Of a stretch of 64,000 nucleotides of DNA, positions 1-8,456 are shown in pieces; position 1 is the first letter of the stretch; every line of letters starts with the position of its first letter. The notes beneath the pieces were generated by a model. The model saw only the letters and a program-made list of their open reading frames with translations. It searched no databases and was not told where the DNA came from. The position numbers were made by a program, and so were the translations under genes. The stretch is from Pseudomonas sp. GM18. Lineage in GTDB: Bacteria > Pseudomonadota > Gammaproteobacteria > Pseudomonadales > Pseudomonadaceae. Where the stretch lies: positions 30,099 to 94,098 of the forward strand of contig NZ_AKJT01000037.1 of the NCBI RefSeq assembly GCF_000282195.1. Reading direction: 5' to 3'.

Positions 1-63
1 CATGCCCATCGCGGCAATGCTTGCCGTGAGTGTGAAAGCCTTGATCAAACTGCGACGCTTCAT
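1..63 (-). CDS. urtA: Urea ABC transporter substrate-binding protein UrtA, N-terminal end only
   Basis: Only the first 21 codons are present; the gene runs off the left edge of the window. The translation begins MKRRSLIKAFTLTASIAAMG, a twin-arginine-like/Sec export signal that matches the start I recall for Pseudomonas UrtA, the periplasmic urea-binding protein of the UrtABCDE importer. A GGAGA ribosome binding site lies seven bases before the ATG. The call is supported by a sigma-54-type promoter upstream (130-144), as expected for a nitrogen-controlled gene, and by retS-purD-purH further along the window, since urt genes lie close to retS in P. aeruginosa as I recall it. With so little sequence the identity is an inference; another periplasmic binding protein is possible. 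Confidence 0.6.
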   Translation of the reverse strand, partial: MKRRSLIKAFTLTASIAAMGM

Positions 64-129
64 TGTGCGATCTCCATGAACGTTAAAGTTTTTTATGGTT
101 GGCAGATGCGGACGACTGAAGGGTCTGTA

Positions 130-144
130 GCAAGGGCTGTGCCT
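130..144 (-). promoter_or_regulatory. Sigma-54 (RpoN) -24/-12 promoter for urtA
   Basis: Read on the minus strand the bases are AGGCACAGCCCTTGC followed by T, against the RpoN consensus TGGCAC-N5-TTGCW. The essential GG and GC doublets are exactly ten bases apart. Transcription would start near position 118, giving a leader of about 55 nt before the urtA start codon. Urea uptake under NtrC/RpoN control is established in many Proteobacteria. The site is seen directly; its activity is inferred. Confidence 0.6.
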
Positions 145-196
145 GGACGGCAAAGGCAGGGAAACATCGTAATAGAGCCATCGGTGAACCCGGTGG

Positions 197-255
197 CGCA
201 CCAGACTGGGGCTTGATGCAGGCGTGGGTGCATCGGCGTGCGCAGCATTGGTGCC
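197..255. promoter_or_regulatory. Two imperfect NtrC-like binding sites
   Basis: Two 17-bp dyads resembling the NtrC consensus TGCACC-N5-GGTGCA lie at 197-213 and 239-255, each matching about nine of the twelve specified bases. They are centred 42 bp apart, roughly four helical turns, and lie about 55-125 bp upstream of the sigma-54 promoter at 130-144. That is a normal enhancer position for nitrogen-regulated promoters. The matches are imperfect, so this is a candidate only. Confidence 0.35.
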
Positions 256-355
256 TGCAGCGTCAACAGCCGAAACCCTGCGGGCGATAAATATGTACCA
301 CCTGCGGCGCTCCGGGATCCTGATCATGATCCCTTCTCAATCAAGTGAGCAGCGC

Positions 356-3300
356 ATGGACAGCACCTCTATCAGCACACCTTCAATACCTCGAGAGACG
401 GCCAGATTTCCTGCCCTGGGACCGACATTCATCAGTGCCGATGATGCGGCTTATTGGGTACACCGGCAGATCGGCGCGCGCCGTGACAAAGCCTACGGCG
501 GCGTGATCGTGCAGCGTGGCGACGGAAAGTTTCAGCCCACATTGCCGGTGGCGGGAAGGATGGGGCATTTCGATTTCGACTTCCTGATGTCTACCGGCAA
601 CCCCTACGAGCTGTTTGCCCCCCCGGGATACAGCGGCGCGGCCTATTACCTGACTCATTCGGCCAGCCACGCCGAGGTCCTGCGTGCTCATCCCCGCTGG
701 ACGACGGAACAGGTCAAGTTGAACCTCGGTTTTTTTTCGAGAGGACACATCCTGAGCCACATGCAGGACCCGGGCGCCTATGGCCAGCGCCACTATCTGT
801 CGGGGCCGGATGGCTCGTTGATCAAGTACGAGTCGACTCAACCGGCTGAGGAGAAAAAACTCTTTGAGCAGGGGTTCAAGTCGTTCGGGCCATTCACCGA
901 CGTCGAACTTTTGATTCAGAAGGTGGCCACGACCGGCACGCTGAGCGTACTGGTGCCCAATGATCAGTGGGGCGGTGTACGGGGAAACGTGTCGGCGAGC
1001 TGGACCCTCGGTACTGCTGCGGTGCGAGATCCGAGCCCGGTACAGCCGTTTTTTGGCTCGGTGTGCGATCAAGTGGACAAGGCCATCGAAGCTGTAGCTG
1101 TAGCTGTAGCTGTAGCAGTGACCATCACCCCAACCTCCGGCAGCCTTTATCTGGGTTTCGTGCTGACCTCTGCCGGCAGTTCGGAGTGCATGGCAACCTA
1201 TCCGGTTCTCTCTAGTCAGCCGGCGGCCGAACTGTACAAAACCTTTCCGATGAGCGCCGATCGAAAGCTGCAGTGTCTGCTCGACTTCGACCTCAACGGC
1301 GTCTATTTCATGTCGCACAGCGATGGGGCGCAGAGTGCCAGTGAGCCTTGGCTTTATGAGCGGTTTTTTTCACCGGACGAGTTGGCGGCAGGCCTCGAGT
1401 TTTCGCTTGGGGATGTTTACCGGCAGGAGTACCCGGATTATCTGAGGGTATACGCCCGGACCCGCGACGGTGCGGTGTTGCAGTATCGCCCCTCGGGGCA
1501 CCTGCATGAAGTTCCGTTGGAGGACAGCGCGGATCTCAACATTCGATTGAAGGCGGGCACGCTCAAGCCTGGGGATTACGTCAAACAGGTGGCGGCCGCC
1601 GGCGAACTGACGGTGCTGAAGGACAGCGCGTTGTGGGATGTTGTCGGGAACGTTGGCACCGACTGGCAACCCTACGCCCGGTCGAGGCGTTTGAGTCCCG
1701 CTTTTCTCATGGCGGACGATGCCGCACGTTTTGCGCATGAGTACATCGGCAGCCGACGTGAGCAAGGTTTCGTCGGGATGATTTTGCAGGATCGAAACAA
1801 CCGGTTCGTCGCCACCGAGCCGGTTACGGGCGCACAACCACGGTTTGCCCTGGACTGGCTCTGCCCTCTCGACGCTACCGGCGCACCGATTGTGCTGCTC
1901 GAGGGGTATTCGTTTTATGGCCTGTACGCCTCGCGCTGGCAAGCCGACTCAAACTCCGTTGAACGTGCCGACGAACAAGAGCAATTGACGCAGGCGCAAA
2001 TGTTCACCACTGAAGACATTCGCTCGATGCTCGCCAAGAGCGCGCACGTTGTCGACTTTTACCTCTCGGGTTCGCCAGACAGCCTGCTGGTTTACAGTAC
2101 CGACTTATCGAAAGTGGCCGCCCGCAACAAGGTGCAAGAGCGAGTTGCCTTACTCGCCGATGGCTCGACCCTGATCGACCGGGAGCTGAAGGCCGGCACA
2201 CTGGCGCCCGATGCCGTTGTCGACGAACTGGCCGGGACCGGCCGATTGCGTGTGGTAGCGGGCAATGATGTGTGGGGGCCGCGAGGAACGGTACTGGGTA
2301 ATGAGTCAATTCGCGCAGGCGTTTCCCCTCCGTTGCTCGGGGCGATTTTTGCCAGCGCCGAAGAAGCCGTGCTGAACGCCCGCCATCGAGCCAGGCTCGA
2401 CTACCGCACGGCTGCGGCAGGTTGGGGGTTCATTCTTAAGCACAAGGACCGCGACGAGTATGTGGCGACTGAAACGTTGCCTGTCATACGCCTGGGTGCA
2501 TTGAATCAGGCGAGCGACTTTGGCGCGCCCGTGTTGATCGACGAGTTTCGCACCCTCGCGATTTACTACTCGGCAAGCTGGATTCCTGACGGGTTATCGA
2601 CAGCGGACGCCTGGTTTGCCCGACATTTTGCATCCTTGACCGATCTGGCGGCGGCCATCTATGACGACGAGGGCACACAACGACTTGCGCATTTTCAAGA
2701 CCTGAGCGTTTTTGTCGCGACCCTGGATGGGGCCTTGTTGCGGTACCAATTCTCGGCCACCTCAACCCAGTTCGACGCTAAAGGTTTGCAGCAACTGAGG
2801 TCGCTGTTGGTCAATGGCACACCACCCTATGCCGACGTCATTCAACTGATCGCCAAAGCCGCAGAGCTGAAGGTGCTGCGCACCAGCGAGTTGTGGGACG
2901 AGACGGGCATTGTCGGTGCGGATTGGAAGCCCTACGCGCAGATCCAGCGGCGAGCGCTCAGCCCGGTCTTTGTGTCGCAGGATGACGCAGTGCGCTATGT
3001 GCTGACGCAGTTGGGCTCGCGGCGTGAGCGGATCTACGGCGGCCTGGTGCTGCGTCGGCTCGATGGCTTGTTTGTCGCGACGTTACCGGTGGTCGTCGAG
3101 GTCGAGAATTTCCCCGCCAGCTGGATTCGTCTGGACGAATTGACCGAACAGGGGTTGTTTCTGGCTGGAAGCACAGTCGTCGCCCGCTACCATTCGCGAA
3201 TGCAGGTCGAACCGGTTTTCGCGCTGTCGAACCGCGAACGGGACGTGTACCTCGCTATGTTTTCCACCGATTTCATGTCGGCAATCCTGAGCGGCTCCGC

Positions 3301-4903
3301 GCTTTCGCCGTCTCTATCACCCGGCAGGGAATATTTGCTGGGACTGGATGGCAGCCTGATCAGCTACACCCTCAGCGCCAGTGCTGCCGAAAAGCAACTC
3401 GCGCGGTCATTGGCGTCACCCAGTCAATTGCAGCGCAGGCACACCCCGATAGAACTGCAAATGCGCAATGGCACGCTAACCCCGAGTGAGTACGTCAATC
3501 AGGTTGCAAGAGCCGGCAGGTTGCAAGTGATCAAGGGTAGTCGACTGTGGGGCAAGGTCAGACAGTTGTCAGCATGGAGCGCTTATTCCGGGGGAGCCCC
3601 ATCGCAAGTGCATCGGTCGGCCATAGCTGATCCGGCGCTCAGTCCGGTCTTCACGCAATTGGACGACGCCGTAAGGCATGTCCACCGAGCGGTGGGCGCT
3701 CGAACCGGATTGCTGTTCGGGTTCGTACTCAAGTCGCTGAAAGCCGAGCGGTATATGACGACGATGCCGATTGACGGGCGGCGAGGAAGTCTCGCCATCG
3801 AGAAGGTATTCCCCGATGGGCTGTTGCCCCTGGGATACAGCGTTGAGGGAATCTATCTGTGTCCGTCGACCGGGGCGGGGCAACTGCCGCACGAGCTGAA
3901 TCAGAGTTTCATCGCGCCTCGGGATCTGATGTACGGGCTGGACGCTGTCCGAGTGCGCACGGGGGCAGTGACGACTTTTCTCAACGTTTTCGTGTCCTGT
4001 GCCGATGGCGCCTTGTTGCGATACAAACCCAAGGCCAGCGCACGGGAGTGGACCCAATTACAAGCCGCGGTCGCCTACGAGAAAGTACTGCAATCAGGGC
4101 ACGAAACGCTGTTCGAGTATCTGCGCAAAGTGATCGCGAACGGTGAGTTGCAGGCAGTGGTGCGCAGCGCATTCTGGTCGCCGTTCAGGGTGGATGCCAA
4201 GGGTGTCAAAACCGGCATCGGGTTGGTGAGATGGGCGCCTGATAATCGGTTTGCTCTCGGGCCGGTATTTGCCCATGCCGATGATGCTGCTCGCTCGGCT
4301 CAAAGACTGATTGGCGGATACGTCGGCCAGCAGTATCTGGGTGGTGTTTTGATGCACGAGGCGACGGCTTCGTTCGTTGCCGTCGAGCCGCTTGAAGACG
4401 GCATCGACAGTTTCGCTGCCAGCGCGCTGTTTTACTCAGGGTCGGGCGGGCCGATTGCCCCGGTTACCGTACCCGGGTTTCCGCCCTTGCCATTACCGGT
4501 ATTTCCTCCTTACTACAAATGGATCGCGGTTCATCAGTTCTACAAACGCTTCAATCTGTTCGTGAAGGACCCCGCTGCGACGGATCGATTGCTGTTGGAT
4601 AACCTGGCCCTGGCGGACCTGTGGTTCAGCAGGGACGTGGTGAAAAAGAGCGGGGTCTCCGGCGGCTGTTGCTATTTCACCGGGCGAGGCGGGGCGCTGT
4701 TCAAATTCACCCCCAGTTTCTCGCCTCAGGAAACGGAGTTTTTCAGCGAGGAAGCAAAGGACGGAGTCGCTGCATACCTCGCCAGCGTCGGCAGGCTTGA
4801 AGTATTGGATACCGATGGATATTGGCTCCGTCGCGGGCGTCTGAATTCGAACTGGACGCCGGCTGTACAATCGGAGGCGAAGCCGGGCCGTGATGAACTG
4901 TAG
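356..4903 (+). CDS. Giant protein of seven DUF4329-like modules ending in RDEL
   Basis: A 1515-residue protein of unknown function made almost wholly of about 215-residue modules beginning near residues 20, 228, 445, 660, 868, 1095 and 1300. Each opens with a pattern like GPxFxSxDDAARxAHxxIGxR, then YGGxIxxxxDGxFVATxPV. It continues with YLSGxDGxLxxY and closes with GTLxPxxYVxxVAxAGxLxVL and a W-rich strand. The opening pattern recalls DUF4329, a domain often found in Rhs-type proteins (from memory). No signal peptide or membrane segment is visible. The last four residues are RDEL. I chose the ATG at 356 because it gives a short leader matching the paralog at 5107; the frame stays open from a GTG at 224, with another ATG at 326. 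A hexanucleotide repeat at 1091-1120 encodes alternating Ala-Val in module 2. A secreted or cell-contact role is inference only. Confidence 0.75.
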   Translation: MDSTSISTPSIPRETARFPALGPTFISADDAAYWVHRQIGARRDKAYGGVIVQRGDGKFQPTLPVAGRMGHFDFDFLMSTGNPYELFAPPGYSGAAYYLTHSASHAEVLRAHPRWTTEQVKLNLGFFSRGHILSHMQDPGAYGQRHYLSGPDGSLIKYESTQPAEEKKLFEQGFKSFGPFTDVELLIQKVATTGTLSVLVPNDQWGGVRGNVSASWTLGTAAVRDPSPVQPFFGSVCDQVDKAIEAVAVAVAVAVTITPTSGSLYLGFVLTSAGSSECMATYPVLSSQPAAELYKTFPMSADRKLQCLLDFDLNGVYFMSHSDGAQSASEPWLYERFFSPDELAAGLEFSLGDVYRQEYPDYLRVYARTRDGAVLQYRPSGHLHEVPLEDSADLNIRLKAGTLKPGDYVKQVAAAGELTVLKDSALWDVVGNVGTDWQPYARSRRLSPAFLMADDAARFAHEYIGSRREQGFVGMILQDRNNRFVATEPVTGAQPRFALDWLCPLDATGAPIVLLEGYSFYGLYASRWQADSNSVERADEQEQLTQAQMFTTEDIRSMLAKSAHVVDFYLSGSPDSLLVYSTDLSKVAARNKVQERVALLADGSTLIDRELKAGTLAPDAVVDELAGTGRLRVVAGNDVWGPRGTVLGNESIRAGVSPPLLGAIFASAEEAVLNARHRARLDYRTAAAGWGFILKHKDRDEYVATETLPVIRLGALNQASDFGAPVLIDEFRTLAIYYSASWIPDGLSTADAWFARHFASLTDLAAAIYDDEGTQRLAHFQDLSVFVATLDGALLRYQFSATSTQFDAKGLQQLRSLLVNGTPPYADVIQLIAKAAELKVLRTSELWDETGIVGADWKPYAQIQRRALSPVFVSQDDAVRYVLTQLGSRRERIYGGLVLRRLDGLFVATLPVVVEVENFPASWIRLDELTEQGLFLAGSTVVARYHSRMQVEPVFALSNRERDVYLAMFSTDFMSAILSGSALSPSLSPGREYLLGLDGSLISYTLSASAAEKQLARSLASPSQLQRRHTPIELQMRNGTLTPSEYVNQVARAGRLQVIKGSRLWGKVRQLSAWSAYSGGAPSQVHRSAIADPALSPVFTQLDDAVRHVHRAVGARTGLLFGFVLKSLKAERYMTTMPIDGRRGSLAIEKVFPDGLLPLGYSVEGIYLCPSTGAGQLPHELNQSFIAPRDLMYGLDAVRVRTGAVTTFLNVFVSCADGALLRYKPKASAREWTQLQAAVAYEKVLQSGHETLFEYLRKVIANGELQAVVRSAFWSPFRVDAKGVKTGIGLVRWAPDNRFALGPVFAHADDAARSAQRLIGGYVGQQYLGGVLMHEATASFVAVEPLEDGIDSFAASALFYSGSGGPIAPVTVPGFPPLPLPVFPPYYKWIAVHQFYKRFNLFVKDPAATDRLLLDNLALADLWFSRDVVKKSGVSGGCCYFTGRGGALFKFTPSFSPQETEFFSEEAKDGVAAYLASVGRLEVLDTDGYWLRRGRLNSNWTPAVQSEAKPGRDEL
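1091..1120 (+). repeat. In-frame GCTGTA hexanucleotide repeat
   Basis: Four perfect GCTGTA copies are followed by the variant GCAGTG, encoding (Ala-Val)5 within module 2 of the DUF4329-like protein. The unit is a multiple of three, so slipped-strand changes would lengthen or shorten the protein by two residues without breaking the frame. Confidence 0.8.
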
Positions 4904-4970
4904 AGCGCCGCTTACATTGAACTGAGTGCCTGATGAGCCGTGCCCACGCGAACGCAATCAGTCAGGGAAG

Positions 4971-5022
4971 TGAAGTGCGCCCCAGAAGTTGGATACCAAT
5001 CCAACCTTTGGGGCGCACTTCA
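4971..5022. mobile_element. 52-bp palindromic miniature IS-like element flanked by AAG
   Basis: Two 24-bp arms (4971-4994 and 4999-5022) are inverted copies differing at two or three internal positions, with a 4-bp centre. The ends run TG...CA, and the arm pattern with CCCC followed by GTTGGA resembles terminal inverted repeats of IS3-family (IS150-group) elements as I recall them. The triplet AAG lies directly on both sides (4968-4970 and 5023-5025), like a 3-bp target duplication. No transposase is present, so this would be an internally deleted derivative. It also forms a strong hairpin between the two paralogous genes but has no T-tract, so it is not an obvious terminator. Confidence 0.55.
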
Positions 5023-5035
5023 AAGAGGAATAACT

Positions 5036-5140
5036 ATGTACCGCCATGGGCGTATTTCTCAGTGCCACAGTGGGTGCTCAATGATCACTAGTGGAGTACC
5101 CCCATCATGGATGACCAACCACAAGGGCACGAATGGATAA
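5036..5140 (+). other. Possible 34-codon leader ORF overlapping the next gene start
   Basis: An ATG at 5036 follows AAAGAGGA at good spacing, a better ribosome binding site than most in this window. The frame runs 34 codons to a TAA at 5138-5140, overlapping the first codons of the DUF4329-like gene at 5107 in another frame. It begins just outside the right arm of the palindrome at 4971-5022. It may be a translational coupling leader, the remnant of a transposase start, or chance. Confidence 0.25.
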
Positions 5141-8100
5141 TCGCTCTATCAAGACCAAATATATTGGGTCGGAGCTTTCTTTCGGCGGACGACGCTGCCT
5201 GTTATGCCCACGAACGAGTAGGCCGTCGTCGTAATCGCGGATACTACGGCTATATATTTAAGCGAAATGATCAACGGTACGTGGTTACTGAACCTGCCGA
5301 AAAACCGTACGATTCGCCTTTCCTGCTGTCCTTCGACAATCATGTATTGCACAGTCTGTTTTACTCTCACCCCGCACTTTCGACACTCGATGCGGTCAAG
5401 GTCGCGGAGCTGAAATGGTCCATCGACGATGCGACGACGAGCCTGCTGATGTTCAATGCCGAAGAGCTGCGCAAATCTTTCGGAACCGGAGGGACGGGTT
5501 ATCTATCGGGGGCCGAAGACAGTTTGATCCGATTCACCCCCGACAGCAGCCCGCGCTCGTCGGCACTGCTCAAACAGTTGGGAACCACCCAATCGCCCGG
5601 CAAGCTTGCCCTCGACCTGGAAAAAGGAGTGGTCAAACCGGAACAACTCGTGAACGAGGCGACGGTCGCCGGCGATTTGCAGGTCATTATCAGCAACGGT
5701 CGCTGGCGACCTCGGGGAAAAGTCACGGAGCACTTCGTTCCTGGCCCTTGGGAGCGGAATGTACCGGAGAGGGTGTCGTTGGGTGCGGTTTTCCAGTCAG
5801 CTGACGCAGCGGCGCTCGATCGTTATGCCCGAAACACCGTACAACGTGATGAAGGACAGACCTGGTTCGGGTTGATTCTCAAGCACAAGGACAAAGAAGA
5901 GTATGTCGCTAGCGAACTGGTCCCCGTCAGTTTTCCAAGAGACAGGCTTTTCCTGGAACGTAGTTTTTTCCGACGCTCCCCAAAGTCCGGGGAATATGAC
6001 TATCCCGAGTCACTCATCCCTCACTCCTATTTCTATTCGCGCCTGCGGGTCAAGCATGAGCGGGATGCCCCCCGACGCTGGTTGGCCGAGCATTTCATTG
6101 TTCCGAAAGATCTATGGGTCGTGGTCTACAACGCAAAAAAACGCCCGGTCATCGGGGCGAGAGTTCCGGCGTCTCTCTACATGTCGACTCCGGACGGCGC
6201 ACTGCTGAAGTATGTACCCCGCCCGGACACCCAGCTGTTCGACAACGACGTCCCGAACATGGGGTTGGAGGCCATTCAAAACAATCTGGCCAAGGGGCAG
6301 TTGAGCGCAACCGATTTTGTCGTGACGGTCGCCAGAAACGATTCATTGCAGGTGTTGCGCACCAGTGTGTGCTGGGACAGGAAAGGGCTGGTTGGCATTC
6401 ATTGGGCGCCGAGCCAGAACCTGCAGCGTCGTTCGCTCGGCCCGGTGTTCCTGACGGCTGATGACGCCGCCGTGCATGCGCGCTCGCAAGTGCCTGCCGG
6501 TACGGCAAGAGTATTCGGTGGCCAGATTCTCCTGCGCTCTGATGGAAGGTACGTGGCCACTGATCCTGTCGATATTCCCCAGGAAGACTTTGATATCAAG
6601 TGGGTCTTTGCGGATGCAGCAGTCGAGCTCGGCCAGTTTCCTACAGACTGCACAATCGTTGCGCGTTATCGCTCAAGGGTGCTACGCGCATTACCCATCT
6701 TGTTATCGGACGTCGACAACGAGCTCTATCGCAACATGCTCTCTGTCGATTCTGTTTACACCGCATTCATGCGCAGAGCGCGGGCGTTCGATGAATACCT
6801 GTTTGCACCCGACGGAGCGATCATCCGTTACCGGATCGGCACTTGGGAGCGTATCCGCGCGGATCTGGGCATTGCGATAAGCATGTTGGGGAAACCGGCT
6901 CGTGATCTGGATGCCACCTGGATCAAGGAACAGATCCATGCCGGTACTTTGACGCCGACCGCGTGGGTTAAAAAGCTGGTCAATTCCGGATACCTGAAAG
7001 TGGTTGCAGGAAGCCGCCTATGGGGCCCGGCTCGTGACGTCACGGAGTTTGAGCCCTATCAGACGACCCCCCACACGACGGGTTACCCAAGGGCTTTGAC
7101 GGAACCGGCTTACAGTGCGATCTGCGTCCAGGAGCAGGATGCCGCACGCCTGGCACATGAACAGGCAGGCAGTCGCTCATTACTCGGCTTCGGATTTATC
7201 CTGCGCAACGCTCGCGACGGTTCTTTCCTCGCGACGTTGCCCGTGAGTGTGCGCAACTCACGGTTGGCGTATGACCGTGTTTTTCCCGGAGTATTGCCTT
7301 ACCGCTACGTGGACAGTGGGCTCATCATGTGTGCAGCCGCTACGCCGCCGGGGCTGTCGGACGATGACTATCGGCACTTCTTTTCACCCTTGGATGTGAG
7401 CCTGGCGCGTGACAGCGTCCGTACACCCCAAGGATACAGGCCGATTTATTTTTCCTGTGGCGACGGCGCCCTGCTGCGTCTTGAACTCGCCCCATTCGAT
7501 CCGCGCGTCACGCTCGACAGATTTGGTCAGGTTGAAATCAGGGACAATCCGTTTGCAACCAATGCGCAAGCTCAGCGGGACCAGGACGCTATCAACCGTG
7601 GCACATTCACGCTGACCAATTACATCAGGCGTATGGCGGCGGCGGGAAAACTGGAGGTTCTGCTGACCAGCGCTTACTGGTCACGACCGGGTGAGGTGGG
7701 TCAGGACTGGCTTGCTGGTATGCGGTCTGTGTCCGTCGAAGCAAGGTGGGCCAGCAAGTCCAGGCTGCCGTTTGGGCCCATGTTTCATCATCCCGACGAT
7801 GCAGCTCGTTATGCTCAGCTTCGAGCGGCACGATTCAATATAGGCGTGGCGTGTACAAGCGCAATCCTGGCCAAACCCGATACTTACTCATACGTTGGCA
7901 TGGAACCCCTCGCTGGCACGGGTCATCCCGATGAAGCCATCAGGCTGATCTTCCGCACGGCAAGCGACGTTTCAGCTGCACCAGGCACTAGATTGCTGCA
8001 CTTGCCTGACGGCTGCAAATGGATGGCCAGTCATCAGATTGTTCAATCTGATGACGCTGACAATGCGAACTTCGCTTCTCCCGAGTCGATTCATTCGCAC

Positions 8101-8424
8101 ACCCAGGCCTTGAAAAACAAAGGCTTCGATATTACGGCTTTCTACTACTCGACACGCGACGGTGCATTGTTGAAGTACGTACCGACCTATTCGATAGCGG
8201 AACAAGCATTGCTTAAAGTAAAACTGGTGCAACCCCCCAATGACCGATGGACCACCGTGTTGTCGTTCGAGGCGTTCATTTCCAGGCTGGCTAACAACAG
8301 CCATTTAGAAGTGTTGAAGGCTGCCGGTTATTGGCGCCAGGCCGGGCAACTGGGAACCGATTGGAAAGTCATACGCCAGCAGGTTCCCGATGTATCCGTC
8401 CAATACCCCCGGGATGAGTTATAA
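5107..8424 (+). CDS. Giant protein of five DUF4329-like modules ending in RDEL
   Basis: A 1105-residue paralog of the preceding protein with five modules starting near residues 18, 224, 443, 668 and 889. By distinctive phrases, such as a shared LILKHKDK/FILKHKDR in B2 and A4, these five correspond in order to modules 3-7 of the larger protein. The paralogs therefore differ by the two N-terminal modules. The start is ATG at 5107 with GGAG upstream. No signal peptide or membrane helix is visible. The final residues are PRDEL. The approximately 15 residues before RDEL have no clear similarity to those of the paralog (PGRDEL), so the tetrapeptide is retained where its surroundings have diverged. 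Function is unknown. Nothing downstream suggests a dedicated secretion partner; the next gene is convergent and starts a metal-import cluster. Confidence 0.75.
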   Translation: MDDQPQGHEWIIALSRPNILGRSFLSADDAACYAHERVGRRRNRGYYGYIFKRNDQRYVVTEPAEKPYDSPFLLSFDNHVLHSLFYSHPALSTLDAVKVAELKWSIDDATTSLLMFNAEELRKSFGTGGTGYLSGAEDSLIRFTPDSSPRSSALLKQLGTTQSPGKLALDLEKGVVKPEQLVNEATVAGDLQVIISNGRWRPRGKVTEHFVPGPWERNVPERVSLGAVFQSADAAALDRYARNTVQRDEGQTWFGLILKHKDKEEYVASELVPVSFPRDRLFLERSFFRRSPKSGEYDYPESLIPHSYFYSRLRVKHERDAPRRWLAEHFIVPKDLWVVVYNAKKRPVIGARVPASLYMSTPDGALLKYVPRPDTQLFDNDVPNMGLEAIQNNLAKGQLSATDFVVTVARNDSLQVLRTSVCWDRKGLVGIHWAPSQNLQRRSLGPVFLTADDAAVHARSQVPAGTARVFGGQILLRSDGRYVATDPVDIPQEDFDIKWVFADAAVELGQFPTDCTIVARYRSRVLRALPILLSDVDNELYRNMLSVDSVYTAFMRRARAFDEYLFAPDGAIIRYRIGTWERIRADLGIAISMLGKPARDLDATWIKEQIHAGTLTPTAWVKKLVNSGYLKVVAGSRLWGPARDVTEFEPYQTTPHTTGYPRALTEPAYSAICVQEQDAARLAHEQAGSRSLLGFGFILRNARDGSFLATLPVSVRNSRLAYDRVFPGVLPYRYVDSGLIMCAAATPPGLSDDDYRHFFSPLDVSLARDSVRTPQGYRPIYFSCGDGALLRLELAPFDPRVTLDRFGQVEIRDNPFATNAQAQRDQDAINRGTFTLTNYIRRMAAAGKLEVLLTSAYWSRPGEVGQDWLAGMRSVSVEARWASKSRLPFGPMFHHPDDAARYAQLRAARFNIGVACTSAILAKPDTYSYVGMEPLAGTGHPDEAIRLIFRTASDVSAAPGTRLLHLPDGCKWMASHQIVQSDDADNANFASPESIHSHTQALKNKGFDITAFYYSTRDGALLKYVPTYSIAEQALLKVKLVQPPNDRWTTVLSFEAFISRLANNSHLEVLKAAGYWRQAGQLGTDWKVIRQQVPDVSVQYPRDEL

Positions 8425-8456
8425 CCGTTTCAGGAGCCTGACTACATAGCACCCGG

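Noticed and set aside
4971..5022. The palindrome between the giant genes as a Rho-independent terminator
   Set aside because: No T-tract follows on either strand, and the TG...CA ends plus AAG flanks fit a mobile-element origin better.
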